Positions 33,097 through 42,744 of a stretch of 64,000 nt of DNA are shown here, piece after piece. The notes beneath the pieces are model-generated. The model saw nothing but the letters and a program-made list of their open reading frames with translations, searched no databases and had not been told where the DNA came from. The position numbers were made by a program, and so were the translations under genes. Each line of letters starts with the position of its first letter. The stretch's first letter is position 1. The stretch is from NCBI RefSeq assembly GCF_016756535.1, contig NZ_AP023247.1, forward strand, positions 3,720,501 through 3,784,500, in the 5' to 3' direction. This DNA comes from Mesorhizobium sp. 131-2-1. Lineage in GTDB: Bacteria > Pseudomonadota > Alphaproteobacteria > Rhizobiales > Rhizobiaceae.

Positions 33097-34613
33097 CGGC
33101 CAGGCGCCAGGCTCCGGTTTCGGATGAGTTCGCCCAACACCGGCACCAGGGCCAGCGGCAGATCCTCGGCGATCAGCCCCGGACCGAACCGGCTGCCGGC
33201 CTCGGCATGGATCCAGACCGCCGCGCAGGCCGCCGCGAATGCCGGCATGCCTTGCGCCAGCAGCCCGGCCATGATCCCCGCCAGCACGTCGCCCGATCCG
33301 GCGGTGGCAAGCCAGGGCGCGCCATTGCCGTTGATCGCCGCCCGGCCATCCGGGGCGGCGATCACCGTGTCCGGTCCCTTGTAGACGATGACGGCATTGG
33401 CGCGCCGTGCGGCCGCGCGCGCCTTGGCGAGCTTCGAGAGCGCACTGTTTTCGGCGATGTCGGGAAACAGCCGTCCGAATTCGCCTTCGTGCGGGGTCAT
33501 CACCAGCGCCGGGGAAGCCGGTCGGTGGGCGGCCCCGAACAAGGCGTCAGGCGCATCGCGAAACGAGGTGATGCCGTCAGCGTCGACGACCAGCCCTTCG
33601 ACGCCATGCCTGGCGCCGAGCACGGCAAGGGTGAAATCGCGCGCCTTTTCGCCAACACCGAAGCCAGGGCCGAGGACAAAGCTCGATGGCCGGCGCGCGC
33701 CGATGAATTCGCCGAGGTCCGCGCTGTCGTCGACCTTGCGCAGCATGATCGAGGTCAGGTGCCCGGCGTTGACCTGCACCGCGTTCGCCGGCGATAGCAC
33801 GGTCACAGCCCCTGCCCCGCTGCGGGCCGCCGCAAGCGCCGACAGCCGCGCGGCGCCGGTCGCGCTCGGCCCGCCGGAAAAGACACCGACATGGCCGCGT
33901 CTGTATTTGTGCGCGTCGACGGCCGGTACCGGGAAGTCGGCGCGCCAAAGCGACGGAACATTCTCGAAGGTGGCCACGCCGAGTTGCGCGATGACGGCAT
34001 CGCCGATGCCGATATCGGCCAGCACCACGTCGCCACACAATTCGCGCCCCGGCAGCAGCATGTGCCCCGGCTTCTTGCGCGCGAAGGTGACGGTGGCCTC
34101 GGCGCGAAACGCCTTGCCGAGAATGGAGCCGCTCTCCCCGGAGACGCCCGAGGGCAGATCGACGGCGATCACCGGCAGATCGAATTCCTCGGCGATTCCG
34201 ATCGCTCTGGCGCCGTCGCCCGACAGCGGCTTGGACAACCCTGCCCCGTAGAGCGCGTCGACGATGACGGAACCCTTCTCGGCGGTAAATGCCGCCAGCG
34301 GTCGAGCTTTTACTGGGCACTTGGCGGCGGCCAAGGCGGCATCGCTGCCGGCCCGCGGCTTGCCCGACACCCACATCGCCACATCGACGCCGCTCTCTTG
34401 AAGCAGGCTGGCCACCACGTAGCCGTCGCCGCCATTGTTGCCCGGACCGCACAGCACATGCACGCGCGCCGCCGCCGGATAGCGGGCCAGCACCACGGCG
34501 GCGACGGCTTCTCCGGCGCGACGCATGAGGCCGATACCGTCGAGCGGCCCGGCGGCGATCGCCAGCCGGTCGGCCTCGGTCATTTCAACCGGAGATAAAA
34601 GTTCGTGGCTCAT
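33093..34613 (-). CDS. nnr: Bifunctional NAD(P)H-hydrate epimerase / ADP-dependent dehydratase
   Basis: From ATG 34613 the protein has 506 residues, matching fused NnrE-NnrD. The N-terminal YjeF domain (about 1-215) has VHVLCGPGNNGGDGYVVASL, DALYGAGLSKPLSGDG and VAVDLPSGVSGESG. The C-terminal ribokinase-like dehydratase (about 225-500) has GAARLSALAAARSGAGAVTV, VLGPGFGVGEK, MTPHEGEFGRLFPD and GSGDVLAGIMAGLLAQG with the catalytic Asp. It repairs hydrated NADH and NADPH. It overlaps the downstream CxxCH protein gene. In many bacteria it lies near glnB, as it does here, on the opposite strand. Confidence 0.96.
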   Translation of the reverse strand: MSHELLSPVEMTEADRLAIAAGPLDGIGLMRRAGEAVAAVVLARYPAAARVHVLCGPGNNGGDGYVVASLLQESGVDVAMWVSGKPRAGSDAALAAAKCPVKARPLAAFTAEKGSVIVDALYGAGLSKPLSGDGARAIGIAEEFDLPVIAVDLPSGVSGESGSILGKAFRAEATVTFARKKPGHMLLPGRELCGDVVLADIGIGDAVIAQLGVATFENVPSLWRADFPVPAVDAHKYRRGHVGVFSGGPSATGAARLSALAAARSGAGAVTVLSPANAVQVNAGHLTSIMLRKVDDSADLGEFIGARRPSSFVLGPGFGVGEKARDFTLAVLGARHGVEGLVVDADGITSFRDAPDALFGAAHRPASPALVMTPHEGEFGRLFPDIAENSALSKLAKARAAARRANAVIVYKGPDTVIAAPDGRAAINGNGAPWLATAGSGDVLAGIMAGLLAQGMPAFAAACAAVWIHAEAGSRFGPGLIAEDLPLALVPVLGELIRNRSLAPGR

Positions 34614-34895
34614 GGATTGCCGTCCGCCCTCCGGTGAAGCATTGTCCAGTTTTCGGTTTGAAGCAAACAGCGAACATCTGCCATTGCCTATAAACGCATC
34701 GTTCGATGCGATGCGCCAACGGGCAAAACTGCCTGCAAGTTGCGCTATTTGCCTAATTATTGTGCGGACGGGAGAGTCAGCAATGTATAGGCTTCGAGCG
34801 TCGGTGACGCTTCCAATGCCGCGAATGACGCGAATGCGCATCGGCGCGCGGCATGGTAGTGAAATCGCCCAATGTCGCTTCGAATCCGCCCGGAC

Positions 34896-34911
34896 TGGCA
34901 CAGTTCGTGCT
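34896..34911 (+). promoter_or_regulatory. Sigma-54 (-24/-12) promoter for glnB-glnA
   Basis: TGGCAC, five bases, then GTGCT: this matches the TGGCAC-N5-TTGC(A/T) consensus with a single mismatch and keeps the invariant GG and GC. The predicted transcription start is about 12 bases downstream, leaving a leader of about 50 bases before glnB. The rest of the 358-base gap from nnr contains no gene; I saw no convincing NtrC site in it. NtrC control is expected from the family. Confidence 0.75.
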
Positions 34912-34914
34912 TGA

Positions 34915-35310
<396 letters not shown>

Positions 35311-35370
35311 CGCCACGCATCTTTCTGCAACGTCATCATCAAAAAACGTCATCAAACAGGGATACATGAC

Positions 35371-36780
35371 ATGACGACAGCCAAAGACATCATGAAGCAG
35401 ATCAAGGACAACGACGTGAAATTCGTCGACCTGCGCTTCACCGATCCGAAGGGCAAGCTGCAGCACGTCACCATGGATGTCGTCGAGGTCGAGGAAGACA
35501 TGTTCGCCGATGGCGTCATGTTCGACGGGTCCTCGATCGCTGGCTGGAAGGCGATCAACGAGTCCGACATGGTGCTGATGCCCGATCCCGACACGGTGCA
35601 CATGGATCCGTTCTTCGCCCAGTCGACCATGGTCATCCTGTGCGACATCCTTGATCCGGTCTCCGGCGAATCCTACAACCGCGACCCGCGCGGCACCGCC
35701 AAGAAGGCCGAGGCCTACATGAAGTCGGAAGGCATCGGCGACCAGATCTTCGTCGGTCCGGAAGCCGAATTCTTCGTCTTCGACGACGTCAAGTACAAGG
35801 CCGACCCGTACAACACCGGTTTCCGCCTGGACTCCACCGAACTGCCCTCCAACGACGACACCGACTACGAGACCGGCAACCTCGGCCATCGTCCGCGCAT
35901 CAAGGGCGGCTACTTCCCTGTGCCGCCGATCGATTCCGCCCAGGACATGCGCTCGGAAATGCTGACCGTGCTCGCCGAGATGGGCGTGCGCGTCGAGAAG
36001 CATCACCATGAGGTTGCCGCCGCGCAGCACGAGCTCGGCATCAAGTTCGACACGCTGGTCCGCAACGCCGACAAGATGCTGATCTACAAGTACGTCGTGC
36101 ACCAGGTCGCCAACGCCTATGGCAAGACGGCCACCTTCATGCCGAAGCCGATCTTCGGCGACAACGGCTCGGGCATGCACGTCCACCAGTCGATCTGGAA
36201 GGGCGGCAAGCCGACCTTCGCCGGCAACGAATATGCCGGCCTGTCGGAAAGCTGCCTGTTCTACATCGGCGGCATCATCAAGCACGCCAAGGCGATCAAC
36301 GCCTTCACCAACCCGCTGACCAACTCCTACAAGCGCCTGGTGCCGGGCTATGAAGCGCCGGTGCTGCTCGCCTATTCGGCGCGCAACCGCTCGGCGTCCT
36401 GCCGCATTCCGTTCGGCTCGTCGCCGAAGGCTAAGCGCGTCGAGGTCCGCTTCCCCGATCCGGGCGCGAACCCCTACCTCGCTTTCGCCGCCATGCTGAT
36501 GGCCGGCCTCGACGGCATCAAGAACAAGATCCACCCGGGACAGCCGATGGACAAGGATCTGTACGACCTGCCGCCGAAGGAGCTGAAGAAGATCCCGACC
36601 GTCTGCGGCTCGCTGCGCGAGGCGCTGCAGAGCCTCGACAAGGACCGCGGCTTCCTCAAGGCCGGCGGCGTCTTCGACGACGACCAGATCGACAGCTATA
36701 TCGAGCTGAAGATGGCCGAGGTGATGCGCTTCGAGATGACCCCGCATCCGGTCGAATACGACATGTACTACTCGATCTGA
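35371..36780 (+). CDS. glnA: Glutamine synthetase, type I
   Basis: The 469-residue enzyme makes glutamine from glutamate and ammonium with ATP, as a dodecamer. Marks are [20 protein letters not shown], the metal-binding [12 protein letters not shown], the ATP-binding [20 protein letters not shown] and [20 protein letters not shown]. The adenylylation Tyr is at 398 counted from Met (397 in the mature protein), in [10 protein letters not shown], so activity is covalently regulated. It forms an operon with glnB and ends at a strong terminator. Confidence 0.98.
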   Translation: MTTAKDIMKQIKDNDVKFVDLRFTDPKGKLQHVTMDVVEVEEDMFADGVMFDGSSIAGWKAINESDMVLMPDPDTVHMDPFFAQSTMVILCDILDPVSGESYNRDPRGTAKKAEAYMKSEGIGDQIFVGPEAEFFVFDDVKYKADPYNTGFRLDSTELPSNDDTDYETGNLGHRPRIKGGYFPVPPIDSAQDMRSEMLTVLAEMGVRVEKHHHEVAAAQHELGIKFDTLVRNADKMLIYKYVVHQVANAYGKTATFMPKPIFGDNGSGMHVHQSIWKGGKPTFAGNEYAGLSESCLFYIGGIIKHAKAINAFTNPLTNSYKRLVPGYEAPVLLAYSARNRSASCRIPFGSSPKAKRVEVRFPDPGANPYLAFAAMLMAGLDGIKNKIHPGQPMDKDLYDLPPKELKKIPTVCGSLREALQSLDKDRGFLKAGGVFDDDQIDSYIELKMAEVMRFEMTPHPVEYDMYYSI

Positions 36781-36801
36781 GCAATCCTCCGAGAGACAAA
36801 G

Positions 36802-36833
36802 AAAAACCCTGGCGGTAACGCCGGGGTTTTTCT
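36802..36833 (+). terminator. Rho-independent terminator of glnB-glnA
   Basis: CCCTGGCG and CGCCGGGG pair around GTAA, flanked by AAAAA and TTTTTC, 26 bases after the glnA stop. Confidence 0.9.
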
Positions 36834-36880
36834 TTGACTGGATGGCTGGTCGCAGCCGCCGAAAACTGGCCGCTCTCCAA

Positions 36881-37198
36881 TCAGTGTTCGCGTCGAAGGC
36901 GGCGGTCTGCCGCGACCTGCGCCAGCATTTCTGTCGGGTCACGGTCGACAGGCAAGGCAAAGGCGTTCTCGATATCGCAGCCGGTGAGGCCGATATCACG
37001 GCGCTCGCACTCGCTCATGGCGGCCAGACATGCGAGCTGGCTACGCGCCTTCCAGAAGCGCGGCAGCCACAGCAGCGTCCATTTCGCTGTCGCGTACAGC
37101 CTGAAAAACAGGGAGAAGGAGGGGTGCCGCCCGTGGCCAGCTTCGGCACCGATGAAATTAGCCGTCGTCATGATGGGGTTTGTCTGCGTACTGGACAT
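36881..37198 (-). CDS. DUF1127 domain protein
   Basis: The 105-residue protein begins MSSTQTNPIMTTANFIGAEA and has a very good AGGAGG site. Its centre, WKARSQLACLAAMSECERRD followed by IGLTGCDIENAF, is the arginine-rich DUF1127 (YjiS-like) motif. Small proteins with this motif bind RNA and affect phosphate and carbon metabolism and small RNA turnover in alphaproteobacteria. The longer N and C termini here are unusual for the family. It is convergent with glnA and divergent from the winged-helix regulator. Confidence 0.8.
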   Translation of the reverse strand: MSSTQTNPIMTTANFIGAEAGHGRHPSFSLFFRLYATAKWTLLWLPRFWKARSQLACLAAMSECERRDIGLTGCDIENAFALPVDRDPTEMLAQVAADRRLRREH

Positions 37199-37352
37199 CG
37201 TTGCCTCCTGTTGTGATTTTCGGCCTTTGACTTGGGTTTCTTGCCACCTTCATCGTTGAGTGCGAGATTGCGCTGGTTCGAAATGCTTGTCCGGAAAGCG
37301 GTCTGAAAGAACCCTGACGAAGCTCTGAAATTCCGAGGAGCAGACAGTCGCG

Positions 37353-38900
37353 ATGAACGCCGAGCCACAGCCGATCTACAGCTTCGCCGGCTTCAGCCTC
37401 GACACGCGCGCCGGAGTGTTGCGCGACGGTTCGGGCGAGATCGCGCTGCGACCCAAATCGCTCGATCTGCTGATTTTTCTTATCCACAATGCCGGCCGGC
37501 TGGTGTCGAAGGACGAGCTTCTGCATGCCGTGTGGAGCAACGTGATCGTCACCGAAGATTCGCTCACCCAATGCATCAGCGACATCCGCCGCGCGCTGGG
37601 CGACAAAGCGCAGACGCTGATCCGCACCATGCCGCGCCGCGGCTACATGTTCCCCGGTGACGTGCTGGAGGGACCGCCGGCCGTCGATGCGCGTCAGTCG
37701 CCTCAGCTCCCCGACAAGCCGTCGCTCGTCGTGCTTCCCTTCGAGAACCTGTCATCTGACCCTGAGCAATCCTACCTCGCCGACGGCACGGTGGAGGAGA
37801 TCACGGCGGCGCTGGCGCGCATTCGCGGCCTGTTCGTCATGTCGCGCAACTCGGCCTTTGCTTACCGCGGCCAGGCGCTCGACCTACAGCGCATCGGCCG
37901 CGAGCTCGGTGTCCGCTACGTGCTGGAAGGAAGCGTGCGCCGGCATCTCGATCAGCTCCGCATCTCGGCGCGGCTGGTCGAGGCAGAGACCGGCAGTCTG
38001 ATCTGGGCGGAAGGCTTTAAGGGTGACATCGCGGATGCGTTTGCGCTGCAGGACAATGTGACGGCCGGTGTCGCAGGCGCCATTCTGCCGTCGATCCAGA
38101 TGGCGGAAATCGAGCGGGCGCGCCGCAAGCGGCCGGGCGACCTGCAAACCTACGATCTGGTGATGCGCAGTCTGCCGCATGTCTGGGCGCTCGGCCGCCA
38201 GGACAACGCGATCGCCATCGAGACGCTGGAGAAGGCATTGCTGGGCGATCCCGACTATCCGCTGGCCCTGTCGCTGCTGTCCTGGTGTCATGCGCAGCGC
38301 GCCGTCTACAATTGGTCGACTTCGCCGGAGACCGACCGGCGCCGTGCGCTCGGGCTGGCGGAGCGATCTGCCGAAGTCAACGGTGACGACCCATTTTCCC
38401 TTGCCGTGCTCGGCGCTGCCCACACCGTGTCGAGCAATTTTGTCACCGCAGGCGCGCTCCTTGAAAAGGCGTGTTCGATCGATCCCAATTCGGCCTTCGC
38501 CTGGAACAGGAGCGGCTGGGTTGCAGCCTACAGAGACGAGGTCGAGCGAGCGGTCGAATGCTTCGAGCGGTCGTTGCGACTGGGGCCGTTTGATCCCATG
38601 GTTTATACCTGTCATTTGGGCCTCGCTGTCGTGCATTTCAGCGCCAGGCGGCCCAGTCAGTCGGCGGATCTGTATCTGCGTGTCCTGGCAGAGCATCCGA
38701 ATGCCCTGTGGATACTGCGTACGCTGATCCCGGCCCTTGTCGAAGCGGGACGTCTCGACGAAGCCCGGCAGCATATGGCGCGTTGTCACCGCGAATATCC
38801 GGGGCTCACCTTGCGGGCGGTTCGCGGCTCGATGCCCTTTACAGCTGAAATTCTCGACCGACACGAAAACGCGCTGAGAAGCCTTGGAATGGAGGAATAG
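37353..38900 (+). CDS. Winged-helix transcriptional regulator with TolB-like and TPR regions
   Basis: The 515-residue protein starts with an OmpR/CadC-type winged helix (about 10-105): FSLDTRAGVLRDGSGEIALR, LRPKSLDLLIFLIHNAGRLV, DELLHAVWSNVIVTEDSLTQ and RTMPRRGYMFPG. A TolB-like, FlgO-type segment follows (LVVLPFENLSSDPEQSYLAD, GRELGVRYVLEGSVRR), then about 250 residues of TPR repeats (DPDYPLALSLLSWCHAQRAV, PNSAFAWNRSGWVAAYRDEV). There is no membrane helix or receiver domain, so it is a one-component cytoplasmic regulator. Its signal and targets are unknown. A GAGGAG site lies upstream. Confidence 0.88.
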   Translation: MNAEPQPIYSFAGFSLDTRAGVLRDGSGEIALRPKSLDLLIFLIHNAGRLVSKDELLHAVWSNVIVTEDSLTQCISDIRRALGDKAQTLIRTMPRRGYMFPGDVLEGPPAVDARQSPQLPDKPSLVVLPFENLSSDPEQSYLADGTVEEITAALARIRGLFVMSRNSAFAYRGQALDLQRIGRELGVRYVLEGSVRRHLDQLRISARLVEAETGSLIWAEGFKGDIADAFALQDNVTAGVAGAILPSIQMAEIERARRKRPGDLQTYDLVMRSLPHVWALGRQDNAIAIETLEKALLGDPDYPLALSLLSWCHAQRAVYNWSTSPETDRRRALGLAERSAEVNGDDPFSLAVLGAAHTVSSNFVTAGALLEKACSIDPNSAFAWNRSGWVAAYRDEVERAVECFERSLRLGPFDPMVYTCHLGLAVVHFSARRPSQSADLYLRVLAEHPNALWILRTLIPALVEAGRLDEARQHMARCHREYPGLTLRAVRGSMPFTAEILDRHENALRSLGMEE

Positions 38901-38963
38901 AGGACCAGACCATTTGCCGGATTGGCGGCCGTGAGTCGCTATTTCCTTCCTGGAGCCCGCAAC

Positions 38964-38990
38964 AAAAAGCCCCGGCGTTTCCGCCGGGGC
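38964..38990 (-). terminator. Rho-independent terminator of glnII
   Basis: On the minus strand a perfect nine-base-pair stem (GCCCCGGCG and its complement) with a four-base loop is followed by TTTTT, 53 bases past the glnII stop. Confidence 0.9.
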
Positions 38991-39042
38991 CATTTGGAGG
39001 TCGCAGAGTTTCGTGACGTTGAGCGCCGCGGTCCGAAGAGGA

Positions 39043-40083
39043 TCAGGCGGCAGCCGAGACGGAGGCGCTGGCCGGAACCGACGCGATCGTCTTCAGGATC
39101 TGTGAAGCGATCTGGTAGGGGTCGCCCTGCGAGTTCGGACGGCGGTCTTCCAGATAGCCCTTGTAGTCATTCTTGATGAACGAATGCGGCACGCGGATCG
39201 AAGCGCCGCGGTCGGCGATGCCATAGCTGAACTTGTTCCACGGCGCGGTCTCATGCTTGCCGGTCAGACGCTTGTCGTTGTCCGGCCCGTAGACGGCGAT
39301 GTGATCCATCAGGTTCTTGTCGAAGGCTGCCATCAGCGCCTCGAAATAGGCCTTGCCGCCGACTTCGCGCATGTAAGCGGTCGAGAAGTTGGCGTGCATG
39401 CCCGAGCCGTTCCAGTCGGTATCGCCGAGCGGCTTGCAGTGGTATTCGATGTCGATGCCGTACTTCTCGGTCAGGCGCTGCATCAGGTAGCGGGCCATCC
39501 ACATCTGGTCGGCGGCCTTCTTGGAGCCCTTGCCGAAGATCTGGAATTCCCATTGGCCCTTGGCCACCTCGGCATTGATGCCTTCATGGTTGATGCCGGC
39601 GGCAAGGCACTGGTCGAGATGCTCCTCGACGATCTGGCGCGCGACCGAACCGACATTCGAATAGCCGACGCCGGTGTAGTACGGGCCCTGCGGTGCCGGA
39701 TAGCCGCTCTCGGGGAAGCCGAGCGGACGGCCGTCCTTGTAGAAGAAATATTCCTGCTCGAAGCCGAACCAGGCACCCTCGTCATCGAGGATGGTGGCGC
39801 GCTTGTTGGATACGTGCGGCGTGACGCCATCCGGCATCATCACTTCGCACATCACCAGCACGCCATTGGTACGGGCCGGATCGGGATAGACCGCGACCGG
39901 CTTCAGCACGCAGTCGGAGCTATGGCCTTCGGCCTGCTGCGTCGAGGAGCCGTCGAAGCCCCACAGCGGCAGCTGCTCGAGCGTCGGGAACTCGGCAAAT
40001 TCCTTGATCTGAGTCTTGCCGCGAAGATTGGGGACCGGGGTGTATCCGTCGAGCCAGATATACTCGAGCTTGTATTTGGTCAT
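39043..40083 (-). CDS. glnII: Glutamine synthetase, type II (eukaryote-like)
   Basis: From ATG 40083 the protein has 346 residues, the size of GSII, which forms decamers (a pair of pentamers). It begins MTKYKLEYIWLDGYTPVPNL and has LPLWGFDGSSTQQAEGHSSD, FGFEQEYFFYKDGRPLGFPE, KGQWEFQIFGKGSKKAADQM and RGASIRVPHSFIKNDYKGYL. There is no adenylylation tyrosine motif; in rhizobia GSII is controlled at transcription by NtrC/sigma-54 and at translation by GstI. Both control features appear upstream: a consensus -24/-12 promoter and a divergent gstI-like gene. Confidence 0.97.
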   Translation of the reverse strand: MTKYKLEYIWLDGYTPVPNLRGKTQIKEFAEFPTLEQLPLWGFDGSSTQQAEGHSSDCVLKPVAVYPDPARTNGVLVMCEVMMPDGVTPHVSNKRATILDDEGAWFGFEQEYFFYKDGRPLGFPESGYPAPQGPYYTGVGYSNVGSVARQIVEEHLDQCLAAGINHEGINAEVAKGQWEFQIFGKGSKKAADQMWMARYLMQRLTEKYGIDIEYHCKPLGDTDWNGSGMHANFSTAYMREVGGKAYFEALMAAFDKNLMDHIAVYGPDNDKRLTGKHETAPWNKFSYGIADRGASIRVPHSFIKNDYKGYLEDRRPNSQGDPYQIASQILKTIASVPASASVSAAA

Positions 40084-40162
40084 TCTAGAGCCTCTCGTTG
40101 CTTGATCACCGCGCAGGGCGACGACGCATGGCCGGGCTGAGCCGACCTGCCGATCGTTAAAA

Positions 40163-40178
40163 AGCAATTCGTGTGCCA
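40163..40178 (-). promoter_or_regulatory. Sigma-54 (-24/-12) promoter for glnII
   Basis: Read on the minus strand, TGGCAC, five bases, then TTGCT is a perfect match to the sigma-54 consensus. The predicted start is near 40151, leaving about 68 bases of leader before the glnII ATG. The intergenic region (309 bases) is AT-rich and also holds the gstI-like start on the other strand. A TGC-(11)-GCA sequence near 40274 is a weak NtrC-site candidate. Confidence 0.88.
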
Positions 40179-40392
40179 CTCTTGCCCCAATGGGTGCGGC
40201 AAAATGGTCATCACAAAGCGTTGAATTTGGTGAGCCGTCTCAGCGATGGGTCCAGATCGATCAGAAGCATTGTTTGCATAAATAACAGGCAAATACTGAT
40301 CTTTTTGTGGGCATATTGCTTAAATGAGTCGCAAGACCTATCTTGGAAAATAGATGAATCGACTGGCTCCTGGAGAAGGAGGGAGATCGCCA

Positions 40393-40590
40393 ATGCAAGT
40401 CACCCCATCCCGTCCGTCGGCGAAGATTCTGATGTTCCCTCTGGCAGGGCGCAAAGCTGCCTTAAATTTAGGCGCAAAGGCCAAGTTCGCGGCAGAGCTT
40501 GCCTCGCTGCGCAACACGCATGCCGATTTTGACGGCTGGTACCACGAAGCGGCGATCGACGAAGAAGAAAGCCAGAGGCAGAAGAGCTGA
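40393..40590 (+). CDS. gstI: GstI-like glutamine synthetase translation inhibitor (65 aa)
   Basis: The ATG at 40393 has a GGAG site seven bases upstream and encodes 65 residues beginning MQVTPSRPSAKILMFPLAGR and ending DFDGWYHEAAIDEEESQRQ plus KS. In Rhizobium leguminosarum a small gene of about this size, gstI, lies upstream of and divergent from glnII and represses GSII translation. Position, orientation and size agree here; I have not compared the residues with the known protein. An in-frame ATG at 40354 gives a longer form without a good binding site. Confidence 0.7.
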   Translation: MQVTPSRPSAKILMFPLAGRKAALNLGAKAKFAAELASLRNTHADFDGWYHEAAIDEEESQRQKS

Positions 40591-40611
40591 CCCTTTCGCC
40601 TCACCTGATGT

Positions 40612-40647
40612 GAAAAGCCCGGCGCGATCGCTCGCGCCGGGCTTTTC
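40612..40647. terminator. Bidirectional terminator between gstI and the MHS transporter
   Basis: A long perfect stem (GAAAAGCCCGGCGCG and its complement) around a six-base loop, with A-runs and T-runs at the two ends, can terminate both convergent genes. Confidence 0.85.
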
Positions 40648-40669
40648 GTTTGCATGCGGATCCGGTCGG

Positions 40670-42556
40670 CTACTGCTTGGCGTGCAGGTCGGTGCCCAGC
40701 GTATCCTTGACAAAGATGACGCCGATGATCAGCGACATTGCAGCGACGACGATCGGATACCAGAGGCCATAGTAGATATCGCCCTTGGCCGCGCTCAGGG
40801 CGAAGACTGTCGCCGGAAGCAGACCGCCGAACCAGCCGTTGCCGATGTGATAGGGCAGCGACATGCCGGTGTAGCGGATGCGGGTCGGGAACATCTCGAC
40901 CAGGATCGCCGCGATCGGCCCGTAAACCATGGTCACGTAAAGGACCAGGATGAACAGGATGCCGACGACCTTTGCCCAGTTGACCTGTGCCGGGTCGGCA
41001 AACATCGAGAACGCTCCTGACGCGGGGATGCTGTAGACAGTCACGTCAGTGGCACCGGCGGCTTCATCGGTCGTCAGCACCTTGTCCTTGACCGCCTGCT
41101 CGAGCGGAACCGTCGTCTTCTCGCCGGCGCGGATGGCCGCCGCGTCGAGCTTGAGTTCGGGGTTAGCCGCGACGAAGGCGTCGAGCTTCTGGTCGGCCAC
41201 CTTGGAAGCAGCGCGCTTCAACGGATAGCCACCATCCTTGAGAGCCATGTTGACCGCCTTGGTGAAGGCGGCATCCTTGGCCTTGGCCTGATCGCCTGCT
41301 GCGACGGCGTCGTAGGATTCGACCGTCTCATTGCCGACCTTCACCGTGGCCGCCGTGCCAGGCGCTGCGCTGGTGACGATGTCATACGGCACCGAGCTCT
41401 TGGCCAGGAACGACGTGGCGATGTCACACGACGTGGTGAACTTCGCCGTGCCGACCGGATTGAACTGGAACTTGCAGTCGCCGGGCGCCACGGTAACCGT
41501 CGCACGCGTGTTCTGCTGCGCTGCGGCCAGCGTCGGATTGGCCGCCCAGGTCAATGCCTTGAACAGCGGGAAGTAGGTGAAGATCGCAAGAGCCAGTCCC
41601 GCCATGATGATCGGTTTGCGGCCGATCTTGTCGGAGAGCCAGCCGAAGACGACAAAGAAGATGGAACCGATCCCCAAGGCGATGGCAATCAGGATGTTGA
41701 CCGTCTGCAGATCAACCTTGAGTACGTTCTGCAGGAAGAACAGTGCGTAGAACTGGCCGGAATACCAGACCACAGCCTGGCCGGCGGTCAGGCCAAGAAG
41801 GGCCAGGATGGCAATCTTGGCATTCTTCCACTGCCCGAAAGCTTCGGACAGAGGAGCCTTGGACCCCTTGCCCTCGTCTTTCATGCGCTGGAAGGTTGGC
41901 GATTCACTCAGCGTCAGCCGTATCCAGACCGATATGCCGAGCAGGATGACCGAGACGAGGAACGGAATGCGCCAGCCCCAGGCGGCGAAGTCTTCCTTGC
42001 TCAACATTCCTTGCACGCCGAGGATAATCAGCAGTGACAGGAACAGGCCGAGCGTTGCCGTCGTCTGGATCCACGAGGTGTAGAAGCCACGGCGGTCGTC
42101 GGGCGCATGCTCGGCGACATAGGTTGCCGCACCGCCATATTCGCCGCCGAGAGCCAGGCCCTGCAGCATGCGCAGCCCGACCAGGATGATGGGAGCGGCG
42201 ATGCCCCAGCTCGCGGAACCTGGAAGCAGACCGACCAGGAACGTCGAACTGCCCATGATCAGGATGGTGACAAGGAACGTATATTTGCGGCCGACGAGAT
42301 CACCGATACGGCCGAACACCAGCGCGCCGAATGGGCGCACCAGGAAGCCTGCGGCAAAGGCCAGCAGCGCGAAGATGTTGCGCGTCGCTTCTGGATACTG
42401 GCTGAAGAAGGTGGCGCCGATGAAAGCCGCCAGCGAGCCGTAAAGATAGAAATCGTACCATTCGAAAACGGTGCCGAGCGAGGAAGCGAAGATGACCTTC
42501 TTCTCTTCCCGCGTCATGCCGCGGCTTGTTCCGCCTGCGGTCGATGCCATTGCCAT
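40670..42556 (-). CDS. MHS-family MFS transporter with a large central insertion
   Basis: The ATG at 42556 follows a GGAGG site; the product has 628 residues against the usual 430-450. Family marks are the cytoplasmic-loop motif VFGRIGDLVGRKYTFLVTIL, MLQGLALGGEYGGAATYVAE and FGWLSDKIGRKPIIMAGLAL, typical of metabolite:H+ symporters for organic acids. Between the eighth and ninth helices (about residues 340-520) an extra 180-residue soluble segment is inserted, with two cysteines (DCKFQFNPVG, TSCDIATSFL) and Ala/Lys-rich helices. Topology would place it in the periplasm if helices pair normally. Substrate unknown. Confidence 0.88.
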   Translation of the reverse strand: MAMASTAGGTSRGMTREEKKVIFASSLGTVFEWYDFYLYGSLAAFIGATFFSQYPEATRNIFALLAFAAGFLVRPFGALVFGRIGDLVGRKYTFLVTILIMGSSTFLVGLLPGSASWGIAAPIILVGLRMLQGLALGGEYGGAATYVAEHAPDDRRGFYTSWIQTTATLGLFLSLLIILGVQGMLSKEDFAAWGWRIPFLVSVILLGISVWIRLTLSESPTFQRMKDEGKGSKAPLSEAFGQWKNAKIAILALLGLTAGQAVVWYSGQFYALFFLQNVLKVDLQTVNILIAIALGIGSIFFVVFGWLSDKIGRKPIIMAGLALAIFTYFPLFKALTWAANPTLAAAQQNTRATVTVAPGDCKFQFNPVGTAKFTTSCDIATSFLAKSSVPYDIVTSAAPGTAATVKVGNETVESYDAVAAGDQAKAKDAAFTKAVNMALKDGGYPLKRAASKVADQKLDAFVAANPELKLDAAAIRAGEKTTVPLEQAVKDKVLTTDEAAGATDVTVYSIPASGAFSMFADPAQVNWAKVVGILFILVLYVTMVYGPIAAILVEMFPTRIRYTGMSLPYHIGNGWFGGLLPATVFALSAAKGDIYYGLWYPIVVAAMSLIIGVIFVKDTLGTDLHAKQ

Positions 42557-42744
42557 TGATATGTCCTCCCGTGGGATCCCGTCTGTCCTCGATGGCTGCG
42601 CGCCACCGTCCGCAACGCCTCCGAACGCGGACTCAAAAAACGCAGCTACGAGCGAAAAAATGACAGAAAGCGCCGGGCAACGGCAGAGCGACGATGGGAT
42701 TATGACTTTCGTATTAGGTGCAGTGCGAAGGCGGAGCGCGGCGC

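Noticed and set aside
34614..34895. NtrC sites upstream of the glnB sigma-54 promoter
   Set aside because: Several TGC/GCA pairs exist, but none has the correct spacing and symmetry to be claimed.
40180..40205. NtrC-like dyad TGCCCC/GGGTGC next to the glnII promoter
   Set aside because: Half-site spacing is one base short and it lies almost on top of the -24 element, not about 100 bases upstream as expected.
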